Part shown: positions 25,349 to 34,536 of the stretch, piece by piece
How positions within the stretch are numbered: position 1 is the first letter of the stretch
Layout: each line of letters starts with the position of its first letter
Source: RGIG426 sp045598065
GTDB taxonomy: Bacteria; Bacillota; Clostridia; Oscillospirales; Acutalibacteraceae
NCBI GenBank assembly: GCA_045598065.1
Contig: JAZLLJ010000030.1
Span: 8,111 to 72,110 of the forward strand
Length of the DNA stretch: 64,000 bases
Direction of reading: 5' to 3'
The notes under the pieces: generated by a model
The model's database searches: none
Told to the model about the DNA's origin: nothing
The model's input: the letters and a program-made list of their open reading frames with translations, nothing else
Made by a program: the position numbers and the translations under genes

Positions 25349-25924
25349 TTACAAAAGCGATTTGAATCCGTAAAATGCAATCGCCATCAACCCCGCAGTC
25401 AACAGCGTAATGGGCATTCCCTTAAACGATTCGGGCACGTCGTTGTTGGCGATTTTTTCGCGCAATCCTGCCATCACCACAATCGCAATAAGGAAGCCGA
25501 GAGATGTGCCGAATCCGTTGGCCACCGAGGTCAAAAACCCGTTTTCCTGCTGCACGTTTTGCAACGCCACACCGAGCACCGCGCAGTTGGTGGTAATAAG
25601 CGGCAAATACACGCCGAGCGCCGCATACAGCGGACGGCTATACCGTTTGAGTGTCATTTCCACCAGTTGCACCAACGCCGCGATTACCAAGATAAAAGCG
25701 ATGGTGTTCATATACTCCAAATGGAGCGGCAACAAAACACCGGTATATAACAGCGACGTAATGGCAGAGGACAGCGTGACCACACACATAACCGCCAAAC
25801 CCATACCGGCGGCGGTTTTCAGTTGTTTGGAGACGCCAAGGAACGGACAAAGTCCCAAAAACTGGCTTAAAACCACGTTGTTAACGAGCGCGGTAGTCAG
25901 CAAGAGAAGAAGCATGGTCGTCAT
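25349..25924 (-). CDS. rnfA: Rnf complex membrane subunit RnfA
   Basis: Polytopic subunit of the ferredoxin:NAD+ oxidoreductase ion pump. The 191-residue protein has six helices, with the typical NNVVLSQFLGLCPFLGVSK near the start and TNCAVLGVALQNVQQ, including the conserved half-helix cysteines that bind an intramembrane FeS cluster. It overlaps rnfE by 4 bases (ATGA). Confidence 0.96.
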   Translation of the reverse strand: MTTMLLLLLTTALVNNVVLSQFLGLCPFLGVSKQLKTAAGMGLAVMCVVTLSSAITSLLYTGVLLPLHLEYMNTIAFILVIAALVQLVEMTLKRYSRPLYAALGVYLPLITTNCAVLGVALQNVQQENGFLTSVANGFGTSLGFLIAIVVMAGLREKIANNDVPESFKGMPITLLTAGLMAIAFYGFKSLL

Positions 25925-26634
25925 CGGTCATCCCCCTCTCTCTTGGCATCTGCATCCGCGGCGCAACCCAAGCAGCCGGAGGGGCAAGCGGCACAGTTAC
26001 CGGAGCAAGTGCGGTTTTTCGCTTTGGGGGTATTGGTTGCCGACGGCGCTTTCAGTTTGTTTTGCAGCGCCGTAAGGCACGCAAGCACAAAGAACGCGCC
26101 GGGCGCCATCGTAAAGATTGCGATGCGTGCCACGTTTTCCGGTACTACCGTCAGCCCGAACACCGAACCGTTACCAAGCAATTCGCGCACCGCACCGATA
26201 CAGGTCAGCGCCAACGTGAAGCCAAGCCCCATTCCGAGACCGTCAAACAGCGACGGCCACACGGGATGTTTGGAGGCATACGCCTCAGCGCGACCGAGGA
26301 TAATGCAGTTGACCACAATCAGCGGAATATACAGTCCGAGCGCCTCGTTCAGCGACGGGACGTAGGCTTGCATCAGCAGTTGAACCATCGTCACAAACGT
26401 GGCAACGATGACGATATAGGCAGGCATCCTCACTCTTTGCGGAATGACGTTGCGCAAAGCGGAAATCATCAGGTTGGACAGTGTCAGCACCGCCGCGGTG
26501 GAAAGTCCCATGCCGAGGCCGTTGATGGCCGCCGTTGTTACCGCGAGTGTCGGGCACATACCAAGCATCAGCACAAAAGTGGGGTTTTCTTTGATAAGGC
26601 CGTTATACAGCCGTTCCCACGCTTGTTTAAGCAT
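25921..26634 (-). CDS. rnfE: Rnf complex membrane subunit RnfE with Cys-rich tail
   Basis: Homologue and partner of RnfA. The landmarks ENPTFVLMLGMCPTLAVTT and VNCIILGRAEAYAS carry the conserved cysteines. After the last helix (about residue 205) a soluble tail reads KNRTCSGNCAACPSGCLGC, five cysteines in a C-x3-C-x2-C-x3-C-x2-C spacing, which could hold a metal or FeS cluster. Total length is 237. It overlaps rnfA by 4 and rnfG by 8 bases. Confidence 0.95.
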   Translation of the reverse strand: MLKQAWERLYNGLIKENPTFVLMLGMCPTLAVTTAAINGLGMGLSTAAVLTLSNLMISALRNVIPQRVRMPAYIVIVATFVTMVQLLMQAYVPSLNEALGLYIPLIVVNCIILGRAEAYASKHPVWPSLFDGLGMGLGFTLALTCIGAVRELLGNGSVFGLTVVPENVARIAIFTMAPGAFFVLACLTALQNKLKAPSATNTPKAKNRTCSGNCAACPSGCLGCAADADAKREGDDR

Positions 26635-27238
26635 CGGCGCTCACCCCGCTTTCCGCCTCGCGTACCGTATACAACGCCGCGCCGCAAATTTCTTTCAGCG
26701 CGTTGGACGTGTAGGTGGCACCGGAAATCATATCCACATCGGCGGCGGACTTGTCGCCGACAAAGGTTTTTTGGTAGTCTGCATCATCGCATTGTGCGCC
26801 GAAGCCGGCCGTCTCGCTGTGGGAGATGACGGTCAAACCGCAAATTTCTCCCTCGTTCGTCACACCCACGGCGGCCACGATGTCTCCGCCGTAACCGCTT
26901 TTGGACGTCACGGACAGCACGTAGCCGCACGGCGCGCCGTTCTTGTCCACCGCGCGGAGGATTTCCGACACGGATGCTTTTTTAAGCGACCAATCGCCGT
27001 CTTTCGCCTCGCCGGAAGCAAACGCCTCGTTCGCATCCGAGAGAAGGTCTTCCGCCTTGTCGATGTTCTCGAAAGAGACATCATCAAATACTTTTTCATA
27101 CGCCTCTTGTTTGGTTTCCTCGGCGGCTTTTTCGATCGGTTCTTTCGTCAGCGCATACACGCAGGAAAGCGCCACCGCCGCCACCAGCGTGATGGTGAAC
27201 AGGATCAGGGCATCTTTGAGCAGTCCTTTTTTCTTCAT
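26627..27238 (-). CDS. rnfG: Rnf complex flavoprotein subunit RnfG
   Basis: Membrane-anchored subunit with covalently bound FMN. A helix at about 9-29 (ALILFTITLVAAVALSCVYAL) leads to the extracytoplasmic FMN-binding domain. The flavinylation site VDMISGATYTSNAL gives the SGAT(Y)T pattern near residue 175, the target of ApbE. The protein is 203 residues and overlaps rnfD by 4 bases. Confidence 0.96.
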   Translation of the reverse strand: MKKKGLLKDALILFTITLVAAVALSCVYALTKEPIEKAAEETKQEAYEKVFDDVSFENIDKAEDLLSDANEAFASGEAKDGDWSLKKASVSEILRAVDKNGAPCGYVLSVTSKSGYGGDIVAAVGVTNEGEICGLTVISHSETAGFGAQCDDADYQKTFVGDKSAADVDMISGATYTSNALKEICGAALYTVREAESGVSADA

Positions 27239-28218
27239 AAACGACCGCCCCCTTTACCGAACGCGCGGGGCATCGTGATTTTTTCAATCAGCGGCACCAG
27301 CAGGTTGGCGGTGATAATAGCGAACGATACGCCTTCCGGCATTTTGCCGAGAATACGGAACGCCGCCGTCAAAAAACCGAGGAACAATCCGTATAGCAAT
27401 CGACCGCCGTTGGTAATCGGGCAGGTCACGTAGTCCGTCGCCATAAAGAAAGCGCCGAGCATCAAACCGCCGCCGCACAGCTGCGCAGCAAGATACGGCA
27501 GCATATCCATATCGGCAGGCACAGCACCTTTCACGCTTGCAAACACCGCGAAAAACGCCGCAGCAGAGGCAAGATACGCCACGGGAATATGCCAGGTAAT
27601 CACGCGGCGGAAGAACAAATAGGCCGCACCAATCAGCACCGCCGCCACCGAGGTTTCACCGATACAACCGGCGTGCGTTCCCAAAAACATACTCAAAAGA
27701 TCTACGCTGTTGCCGGCTTTCATTTCCGCAAGCGGCGTGGCGGAAGAGATAAGATCCACCGCTTTTTGCGTTTGTTCGGTATGAATCGGAAGATATTTTG
27801 TCATCTCCTGCGCAAACGAGATAAACAAAAAGCAACGTGCCGCGAGCGCAGGGTTCATAATGTTTTGGCCGATACCGCCAAACAGTTGTTTTACTACGAG
27901 AACAGCAAAGATTCCGCCGATAATCGGGATATACAGCGGCACGGATGCCGGCAAGCAATACGCCAGCAAAAGGCCGGTCACGACAGCACTACCGTCCGAC
28001 ACGGTCACGGGACGTTTCATCGCTTTTTGGAACACGAATTCCGTCAACATACAGGTAATAACGCTCGTCGCAATCACCCACAACGCCTTTAAGCCGAACA
28101 GATAAACACCGCAAATGCCGCAGGGCAAAAGCGCGATAACCACGTCCTGCATAATGCGCTCGGTGGTTACGTCACAGCGAATATGCGGCGCGGAAGAAAC
28201 ATGAATTTTATCGGTCAT
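27235..28218 (-). CDS. rnfD: Rnf complex membrane subunit RnfD
   Basis: Polytopic subunit related to NqrB. ATG 28218 (MTDKIHVSSAPHIRCD) has GGGGGAG 5 bases upstream and overlaps the rnfC stop by 4 bases; the longer open frame upstream is shadow. The 327-residue product has about nine or ten helices. The likely flavin-carrying motif reads DLISSATPLAEM, i.e. S-S-A-T in place of the common S-G-A-T. FGGIGQNIMNPALAARCFL and DYVTCPITNGGRLLYG are other family landmarks. Confidence 0.95.
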   Translation of the reverse strand: MTDKIHVSSAPHIRCDVTTERIMQDVVIALLPCGICGVYLFGLKALWVIATSVITCMLTEFVFQKAMKRPVTVSDGSAVVTGLLLAYCLPASVPLYIPIIGGIFAVLVVKQLFGGIGQNIMNPALAARCFLFISFAQEMTKYLPIHTEQTQKAVDLISSATPLAEMKAGNSVDLLSMFLGTHAGCIGETSVAAVLIGAAYLFFRRVITWHIPVAYLASAAAFFAVFASVKGAVPADMDMLPYLAAQLCGGGLMLGAFFMATDYVTCPITNGGRLLYGLFLGFLTAAFRILGKMPEGVSFAIITANLLVPLIEKITMPRAFGKGGGRL

Positions 28219-29561
28219 TTTTCTCCCCCGCTTTCTTTCGTGGATTTTACTTGTAACAGGGCTTTGGTTTTCCGTCGGGCATATTGGAAACTTTGTGTCA
28301 ACGGAATTTTTGCAGGACAGACGTACGTACACGAGCCGCACTCGATACACTCCATCCCGTTGAGCTCCATAAACCGCTCGAAATCCTCCGCTTGCGCAGC
28401 AGCATGCATCGAACGTGGCACGAGCAGTTCCGGGCAGGCGCGCAAGCACCGTCCGCAATGGATGCACGCGGTGGTTTTCGACTGTTCCACCTCGTCCTCG
28501 GCAAATGCGAGGATGCAGGAAGAGGTTTTTACCACGGGAATTTCGAGAGAGAACAACGAAAGTCCCATCATCGGGCCGCCGGAAATCACTTTTTTCGGTT
28601 CTCCGATAAAGCCGCCCGCTTCTTCCACAACGTGGGAGTACAAATCACCGCAGGCAACGCGCAGGTTGCACGGATGTTTCACCGCATCACCGGACACCGT
28701 AACCACACGGTGCGTCAGCGGCAACCCGTCGCACACCGCTTCTTCAATCGCGACCATCGTGGCGATGTTGTCCACAAGGCAGCCAACCGCGGCAGGCAGT
28801 TGACCGGAGTGGATATCCCGACCGGTCACGGCGTGGATAAGCATCCTCTCGTCGCCTTCGGGGTACTTGGTTTTAAGCGGCGCCACCGAAATGCGCGGCT
28901 CGCTTGCCACTTTTTCGCTCAAAAGCCGAATGGCTTCGGGTTTGTTTTTCTCAATAGCGATAATCGCCTTGGCATGGGGGAACATCGACAAAACGATTTG
29001 CAATCCGCGAATGATTTTGTCGGGCTGCTCTATCATCAGCCGATAGTCTGTGGTGAGGTACGGCTCACATTCCACACCGTTGGCAATAATCGTATCAATT
29101 TCCTCCGGCTTCGGAGGGCTCAGTTTGATATGTGTCGGGAAGCCTGCACCGCCGAGACCGACGATACCGGCACCTTTGATAATCTCGCGAATTTCATCCG
29201 GCGACAGTTGGGTATAATCCCGTTTTTGACCGAAACCCTCAATCGTTTCGTACTGTTCGTCGTTTTCCACTACAATGGCATCAATCATCTCGCCGCGCAC
29301 ACCGAGGAACGCGCCCACGCGCGTGACGGTGCCGGACACAGCAGAGATAACGTCGGCAGACACCGCAGCAGAAGCGGCGGCAATCGTCTGACCGACCAAC
29401 ACGCGGTCTCCTTGGGAAACAAGTGGCGAAGCAGGACGCCCGATATGCTGCGCCAACGGGTACGCCATAATCTTTCCGGGCAAAATCTCACGAATGACTT
29501 CATTTTCCGCCAACGCTTTGTTGCCATCCACGTGAACACCGTGTGCAAAAGAACGCCACAT
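28215..29561 (-). CDS. rnfC: Rnf complex NADH-binding subunit RnfC
   Basis: Cytosolic subunit with FMN/NADH-binding and ferredoxin-like regions, related to Nqo1. GLGGAGFPTHIKLSP marks the nucleotide/flavin-binding region (about 135-150). Two [4Fe-4S] motifs are CIHCGRCLRACPE and CIECGSCTYVCPAKIP near the C terminus. At 448 residues the length is standard. AAGGAGGG precedes ATG 29561. It is the first gene of the rnfCDGEAB operon, the clostridial order. Confidence 0.97.
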   Translation of the reverse strand: MWRSFAHGVHVDGNKALAENEVIREILPGKIMAYPLAQHIGRPASPLVSQGDRVLVGQTIAAASAAVSADVISAVSGTVTRVGAFLGVRGEMIDAIVVENDEQYETIEGFGQKRDYTQLSPDEIREIIKGAGIVGLGGAGFPTHIKLSPPKPEEIDTIIANGVECEPYLTTDYRLMIEQPDKIIRGLQIVLSMFPHAKAIIAIEKNKPEAIRLLSEKVASEPRISVAPLKTKYPEGDERMLIHAVTGRDIHSGQLPAAVGCLVDNIATMVAIEEAVCDGLPLTHRVVTVSGDAVKHPCNLRVACGDLYSHVVEEAGGFIGEPKKVISGGPMMGLSLFSLEIPVVKTSSCILAFAEDEVEQSKTTACIHCGRCLRACPELLVPRSMHAAAQAEDFERFMELNGMECIECGSCTYVCPAKIPLTQSFQYARRKTKALLQVKSTKESGGEK

Positions 29562-29619
29562 ATCGTTTCCCTCCTTTTGGGCGAAATACTGAGAAATAAA
29601 AAATCACCCATTCTCCGTG

Positions 29620-29628
29620 AGTATATCA
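29620..29628 (-). promoter_or_regulatory. extended -10 for the rnf operon
   Basis: TGATATACT on the minus strand, 59 bases before rnfC. The -35 region is weak. The rest of the 230-base rnfC-glnA gap is AT-rich. Confidence 0.5.
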
Positions 29629-29727
29629 TAGCTTATATAATAAATCTATGTTTTCGCGCATTTTTATAAATATTTCGACAGAATTTACAACAGAACCAAA
29701 ATTTATAGCCTTTTGGAATGGTTTTTG

Positions 29728-29757
29728 TTGACAAATCCCCTTTCTATGCGGTAGAAT
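29728..29757 (+). promoter_or_regulatory. promoter for type III glutamine synthetase
   Basis: TTGACA (29728-29733), an 18-base spacer and TAGAAT (29752-29757), 35 bases before the start. Confidence 0.8.
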
Positions 29758-29791
29758 AACCATAGGAATGTATAAAAGGAGGGGATTTCCC

Positions 29792-31897
29792 ATGACCAAT
29801 ATTCCGGAAATCTTCGGCTCGATGGTTTTCGGCGATTCCGCAATGAAACGGTATCTGCCGTCGGACACCTATCGCGCTTTAAAAAATACTATGGAGAACG
29901 GCAAGCGTTTAGATCCCGCTTTGGCCAACGATATCGCCGCGGCAATGCGTGACTGGGCGGTGGAACGCGGTGCGACGCACTATACCCACTGGTTCCAGCC
30001 GATGACCGGCATCACCGCCGAAAAACACGACAGCTTCCTGATGCCCGACGGCAAAGGCGGCGTCATTATGGAATTCTCCGGCAAAGAACTGGTCAAAGGC
30101 GAGTCGGATGCATCCAGCTTCCCCTCCGGCGGTCTGCGCGCCACCTTCGAGGCACGCGGCTACACCGCATGGGATCCCACGTCCTACGCGTTCATCAAAG
30201 ACAACACGCTTTGCATCCCCACGGCGTTCTGCTCGTTCGGCGGCGAAGCGCTCGATAAGAAAACGCCGCTCCTCCGCTCGATGGAAGCGGTCAGCCGCGA
30301 GGCACTCCGCGTTCTCCGTCTGTTCGAGGTGGGCGAAAAGTCCGCTATCAATATGGTCCATCCCACCGTCGGCGCCGAGCAAGAATATTTCCTCGTTGAC
30401 CGTGCGATGTTTGATGCTCGCCGCGACTTGATTTTCACCGGCCGCACGCTGTTCGGTGCAAAACCGCCACGCGGTCAGGATTTGGATGACCACTATTTCG
30501 GTACCATCAAACCCCGTGTCGCCGCCTTTATGCGCGACTTGGACGAAGAGCTGTGGAAACTGGGCGTTTACGCCAAAACCGAACATAACGAGGCCGCTCC
30601 CGGACAACACGAGTTGGCCCCGTTCTATAACACGGTCAACATCGCCACCGACCACAACCAGTTGACCATGGAAACCATGAAAAAACTCGCCACCCGTCAT
30701 GGGATGGTGTGCCTGCTCCACGAAAAGCCCTTTGCAGGTGTCAACGGTTCGGGCAAACATATCAACTGGTCGTTGCAAACCGATACCGGCGAAAACCTCT
30801 TTGAACCGGGCGACACGCCGCACCAAAACGCTCGCTTTCTCTTGTTCCTCTGTGCAGTGATTAAAGGCGTAGATGAACATCAAGACCTTCTGCGTATCTC
30901 GGTTGCCGGCCCCGGCAACGACCACCGTCTCGGCGCGAACGAGGCACCACCTGCCGTGGTATCGCTGTTCCTCGGGGACGAACTGACCGAGATTCTCACC
31001 GCAATCGAAGAAGGCATCCCCTACGATCCGAAAGAAACCGTGTCGATGAAAGTGGGCGTGCACGTACTGCCCCGTTTCCCGAAAGACACCACCGACCGCA
31101 ACCGCACCTCGCCGTGTGCCTTTACCGGCAACAAATTCGAATTGCGGATGCTCGGTTCTTCCGCCTCGGTTGCCGGCCCGAACATCGCCTTAAACACCAT
31201 CGTCGCCGACGAGTTAGCGCAGTTCGCCACTCGTTTGGAATCGGCAAGAGATTTTCAAGCGGAGATGCACAACCTTATCCGCGAAACCATCCATGCCCAC
31301 AAACGCATCATCTTCAACGGCAACGGCTACGATGACCGCTGGATTGCCGAAGCAACGCAAGGCCGCGGTTTGCTCAATCTCAAAACCACACCCGATTGCC
31401 TGCCCTACTGGGTTTCCAGTAAAAATGTGGCGCTGTTCTCCCGTCATCGGGTGTTCACCGAAAGCGAGCTCCGTTCGCGTTGCGAAATCTTGCTCGAAAA
31501 TTACGTCAAAGTGCTGAACATCGAAGCGCTGACCATGCTCGATATGGCGCGCAAAGATATCTATCCGGCAGTGTCCGGCTATCTGCGTAAACTGTCCGAG
31601 AGCGTTCTCCTTCGCAAAACCGCTTTGCCGGAAGCGAACGTCGCCTCGCCGGAAGAAACCGTTATCGCAAAACTGTCCACGCTGCTGGATGCGCTGGGCA
31701 AAGAGATTGACACGCTCGATGCTGCTTTGTCTAAGGCGAAAGAGTATCCCGATGCGTGGGAACTTTCCGTCTACTACCGCGACTACGTGCTGCGCGCGAT
31801 GAACGCTCTGCGCGAAACAGCGGACGAAATGGAAACGCTCACCGCCAAAGCGGATTGGCCGTTCCCCACCTACGGCGACATTCTTTTCAGCGTCTAA
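29792..31897 (+). CDS. glnN: glutamine synthetase type III (GlnN)
   Basis: ATP-dependent ligation of ammonia to glutamate by the large GSIII class, common in Bacteroides and Clostridia. ATG 29792 (MTNIPEIFGSMVFGD) has GGAGGGG upstream. The 701-residue protein shows THWFQPMTG, GAEQEYFLVD, KTEHNEAAPGQHELAPFY, GVNGSGKHINWSL, RLGANEAPPAVVS and the CAFTGNKFELRMLGSS segment, covering the metal and glutamate sites. It is transcribed alone between a consensus promoter and a terminator. Glutamine supply matters for the nearby GMP synthase, which seems unable to use it. Confidence 0.97.
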   Translation: MTNIPEIFGSMVFGDSAMKRYLPSDTYRALKNTMENGKRLDPALANDIAAAMRDWAVERGATHYTHWFQPMTGITAEKHDSFLMPDGKGGVIMEFSGKELVKGESDASSFPSGGLRATFEARGYTAWDPTSYAFIKDNTLCIPTAFCSFGGEALDKKTPLLRSMEAVSREALRVLRLFEVGEKSAINMVHPTVGAEQEYFLVDRAMFDARRDLIFTGRTLFGAKPPRGQDLDDHYFGTIKPRVAAFMRDLDEELWKLGVYAKTEHNEAAPGQHELAPFYNTVNIATDHNQLTMETMKKLATRHGMVCLLHEKPFAGVNGSGKHINWSLQTDTGENLFEPGDTPHQNARFLLFLCAVIKGVDEHQDLLRISVAGPGNDHRLGANEAPPAVVSLFLGDELTEILTAIEEGIPYDPKETVSMKVGVHVLPRFPKDTTDRNRTSPCAFTGNKFELRMLGSSASVAGPNIALNTIVADELAQFATRLESARDFQAEMHNLIRETIHAHKRIIFNGNGYDDRWIAEATQGRGLLNLKTTPDCLPYWVSSKNVALFSRHRVFTESELRSRCEILLENYVKVLNIEALTMLDMARKDIYPAVSGYLRKLSESVLLRKTALPEANVASPEETVIAKLSTLLDALGKEIDTLDAALSKAKEYPDAWELSVYYRDYVLRAMNALRETADEMETLTAKADWPFPTYGDILFSV

Positions 31898-31911
31898 ATA
31901 ACCAACCGCTC

Positions 31912-31943
31912 GGGCGGCTTTCTTTCGGGAGAGCCGCCCTTTT
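31912..31943 (+). terminator. terminator after glnN
   Basis: GGGCGGCT and AGCCGCCC arms around a 12-base loop, then TTTT. It lies just before the deoC ribosome site, so some read-through into deoC is possible. Confidence 0.75.
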
Positions 31944-31960
31944 CTAAAAGGAGATGCCTT

Positions 31961-32611
31961 ATGGATAAATCTGCCATTCTCGCGCGCGTGGACCACACTC
32001 TGCTTTCCCCCACCGCCACGCGAGACGAACTGTATGCCCTTTGCGACGATGCCCGAAAATTTGCCTGCGCCTCGGTGTGTGTGCCACCGTCGCTCGTAAG
32101 CGCTGCCTATCGCTATATGAAAAAGCGTTTTCCGGTGTGCACCGTCATCGGTTTCCCGAACGGCTACAACTCCACCGCCGCCAAAATCGCGGAAGCGCGG
32201 CTTGCCATTGAAGACGGCGCGACCGAGCTGGATATGGTGGTCAATTTAGGGATGGTGAAAGAGGGCGATTTTGCTGCTGTCACCGCCGAAATTGCCGCGC
32301 TCAAAGCAGTGTGCGGCGACCTTGTACTCAAAGTCATTGTGGAGACCTGCCTTTTGACCGAAGAGGAGAAAATCGCGCTGTGTCACTGTGTTTCGGATGC
32401 CGGCGCGGATTTTATCAAAACCTCTACCGGCTTTTCGAAAGGCGGCGCCACAGTGGAAGATATCGCGCTGTTCAAGGCACACGTTGCCGAAAACGTCAAA
32501 ATCAAAGCCGCCGGCGGCATTCGCACCTTTGAAGCCGCCGAAACGCTGATTAAAGCCGGCGCGGACCGCATCGGCGCCTCCGCGCTTGTGAAACTGATGA
32601 AAGAATCCTAA
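31961..32611 (+). CDS. deoC: deoxyribose-phosphate aldolase
   Basis: Splits 2-deoxyribose-5-phosphate to glyceraldehyde-3-phosphate and acetaldehyde. The 216-residue TIM barrel has the start RVDHTLLSPTATRDEL, the ELDMVVNLGMVKEGD motif, the Schiff-base lysine region DFIKTSTGFSKGGAT and the closing KAAGGIRTF. AAAAGGAG precedes ATG 31961. First of four genes (deoC-deoD-deoB-cdd) for deoxynucleoside catabolism and salvage. Confidence 0.97.
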   Translation: MDKSAILARVDHTLLSPTATRDELYALCDDARKFACASVCVPPSLVSAAYRYMKKRFPVCTVIGFPNGYNSTAAKIAEARLAIEDGATELDMVVNLGMVKEGDFAAVTAEIAALKAVCGDLVLKVIVETCLLTEEEKIALCHCVSDAGADFIKTSTGFSKGGATVEDIALFKAHVAENVKIKAAGGIRTFEAAETLIKAGADRIGASALVKLMKES

Positions 32612-32629
32612 CGAAAAGGAGTGTTGTTT

Positions 32630-33352
32630 ATGATTCCCTCTACCCCCCATATCAAACTGCAAAACGACCGCGGTTTTGCCAAAACCGTGTTGATGCCCGG
32701 CGATCCGCTCCGCTCGAAATATATCGCCGAAAATCTGATGACCGATGCCGTTTTAGTCAACGACGTGCGCGGTGTGCAGGGCTATACCGGTCTTTATAAT
32801 GGCAAGCCCGTGTCGGTGATGGCAAGCGGTATGGGAATGCCGTCTATCGGCATTTACTCCTACGAACTCTATACAAAATTCGGCGTGGAAACCATTCTCC
32901 GTGTCGGTTCTGCCGGCGCAATGCAGGAACATCTCCATTTGCGCGACGTGGTGGCCGGCGCCGGCGCTTGTACCAACTCGAATTTTGCCGCTCAATACGG
33001 ACTTTCCGGCACGTTTGCCCCTATCGCCGACTACGGCACACTCAAAAAAGCGGAAGCCGCCGCGGCAGAAATGGGGCTGACACTTCACGTAGGCAACATT
33101 CTCTCCTCCGACACGTTTTATTCGGACGATACCGAAGCCAACGCGAATTGGAAAAAGATGGGCGTGCTCGCGGTGGAAATGGAAGCCGCCGCACTCTATA
33201 TGACCGCGGCGCGGTGCGGCAAAAAGGCGCTTTGCCTTTGCACCATCTCCGATTTGCTGTTTGACCAAAGCCGTGAACTCACCCCCGACGAACGCCAACA
33301 GGGAATGAACGATATGCTCCGTTTGGCATTGAATGTCGCTACCGCCGATTGA
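32630..33352 (+). CDS. deoD: purine-nucleoside phosphorylase, DeoD type
   Basis: Phosphorolysis of purine (deoxy)nucleosides to base and (deoxy)ribose-1-phosphate. ATG 32630 (MIPSTPHIKLQNDRGFAK) has AAAGGAG upstream. The 240-residue protein has VLMPGDPLRSKYIAE, ASGMGMPSIGIYSYEL, ILRVGSAGAM and GVLAVEMEAAALYMTA, plus the late CTISDLLFD motif with the catalytic aspartate. Length is typical for the hexameric class. Confidence 0.97.
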   Translation: MIPSTPHIKLQNDRGFAKTVLMPGDPLRSKYIAENLMTDAVLVNDVRGVQGYTGLYNGKPVSVMASGMGMPSIGIYSYELYTKFGVETILRVGSAGAMQEHLHLRDVVAGAGACTNSNFAAQYGLSGTFAPIADYGTLKKAEAAAAEMGLTLHVGNILSSDTFYSDDTEANANWKKMGVLAVEMEAAALYMTAARCGKKALCLCTISDLLFDQSRELTPDERQQGMNDMLRLALNVATAD

Positions 33353-33363
33353 AAGGAAAAACT

Positions 33364-34536
33364 ATGACCAAACGTATTTTTTGGATTGTGCTCGACAGCC
33401 TCGGCATCGGCCATGCACCGGATGCCGCCGCTTTCGGTGACGAGGGAAGCCACACCTTAAAAAGCGCCTATTCCGATCCCGTTTGCCGTCTGCCCAACCT
33501 GCAGAAACTGGGACTTTTCAACATCGAAGAAGTAGACTGCGGCGAAGCAATCACCGCTCCTACTGCCGCTTTCGGTCGCCTCACCGAGCGTTCCGGCGGC
33601 AAAGACACCACTTCCGGCCACTGGGAAATGGCAGGACTTGTGTCTGAAACGCCGTTTCCCACCTATCCGAATGGGTTCCCCGACGAAATCCTACAAAAAT
33701 TTTCCAAAAAAACCGGCCGCGGCGTTTTATGCAACATGCCCTATTCCGGTACGGAAGTCATTAAGGACTACGGCGAGGAACATCTGAAAACCGGCGACCT
33801 TATCGTGTACACTTCGGCGGACAGCGTATTCCAAATCGCCGCCCACGAGGACGTCGTGCCGGTAAAAACACTGTACGAATATTGCCAAATCGCCCGTGAT
33901 ATCTTGCAGGGCGAACACGGTGTCGGCCGCGTCATCGCGCGCCCGTTTGTGGGCACTTGCGCCGCCGATTTCACTCGTACTCCCCGTCGTCACGATTTTT
34001 CGCTTGTGCCGCCGAAAGACACGGTGCTGAACGTGGCGGAAAATGCAGGACTTTCGGTGATTTCTATCGGAAAAATCCGCGATATTTTTGCCGGAAGCGG
34101 CATCACCGAGTCGAATCCCACCACCGGCAACACCGACGGGATGGACAAAACGCTCGCGGTTGCCGACCGCGATTTTACCGGCATCTGCTTTACGAATTTA
34201 GTCGATTTTGATATGCTCTACGGCCATCGCAACGACATCCACGGTTACGCCGCCGCTTTAGCGGAATTTGACGCGTGGCTTCCGCAACTGCTCGAAAAAC
34301 TCAAAGCCGACGACGTGTTGCTCATCACCGGCGACCACGGCTGTGATCCTGCCACCGACAGCACCGACCACTCTCGCGAGCGCGTACCGCTTCTCGTTTA
34401 CGGAAACGCCGTCAAATCGGGGAATTTCGGCACACGCGCCTGCTTTGCCGACCTCGGCAAAACCGTTGCGGATTTGCTGGGAATCGACGGCTCTTCCCTT
34501 TCGGGCGAAAGCTTCAAAAAGGAGATTGTAAAATGA
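33364..34536 (+). CDS. deoB: phosphopentomutase
   Basis: Converts (deoxy)ribose-1-phosphate to the 5-phosphate, bridging DeoD and DeoC. ATG 33364 (MTKRIFWIVLDSLGIGHAPD) follows a GAAAGGA ribosome site. The 390-residue alkaline-phosphatase-superfamily protein shows the metal and phosphothreonine region GGKDTTSGHWEMAG, then DFDMLYGHRND and LLITGDHGCDPATDSTDHSRE. It overlaps cdd by 4 bases. Confidence 0.97.
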   Translation: MTKRIFWIVLDSLGIGHAPDAAAFGDEGSHTLKSAYSDPVCRLPNLQKLGLFNIEEVDCGEAITAPTAAFGRLTERSGGKDTTSGHWEMAGLVSETPFPTYPNGFPDEILQKFSKKTGRGVLCNMPYSGTEVIKDYGEEHLKTGDLIVYTSADSVFQIAAHEDVVPVKTLYEYCQIARDILQGEHGVGRVIARPFVGTCAADFTRTPRRHDFSLVPPKDTVLNVAENAGLSVISIGKIRDIFAGSGITESNPTTGNTDGMDKTLAVADRDFTGICFTNLVDFDMLYGHRNDIHGYAAALAEFDAWLPQLLEKLKADDVLLITGDHGCDPATDSTDHSRERVPLLVYGNAVKSGNFGTRACFADLGKTVADLLGIDGSSLSGESFKKEIVK

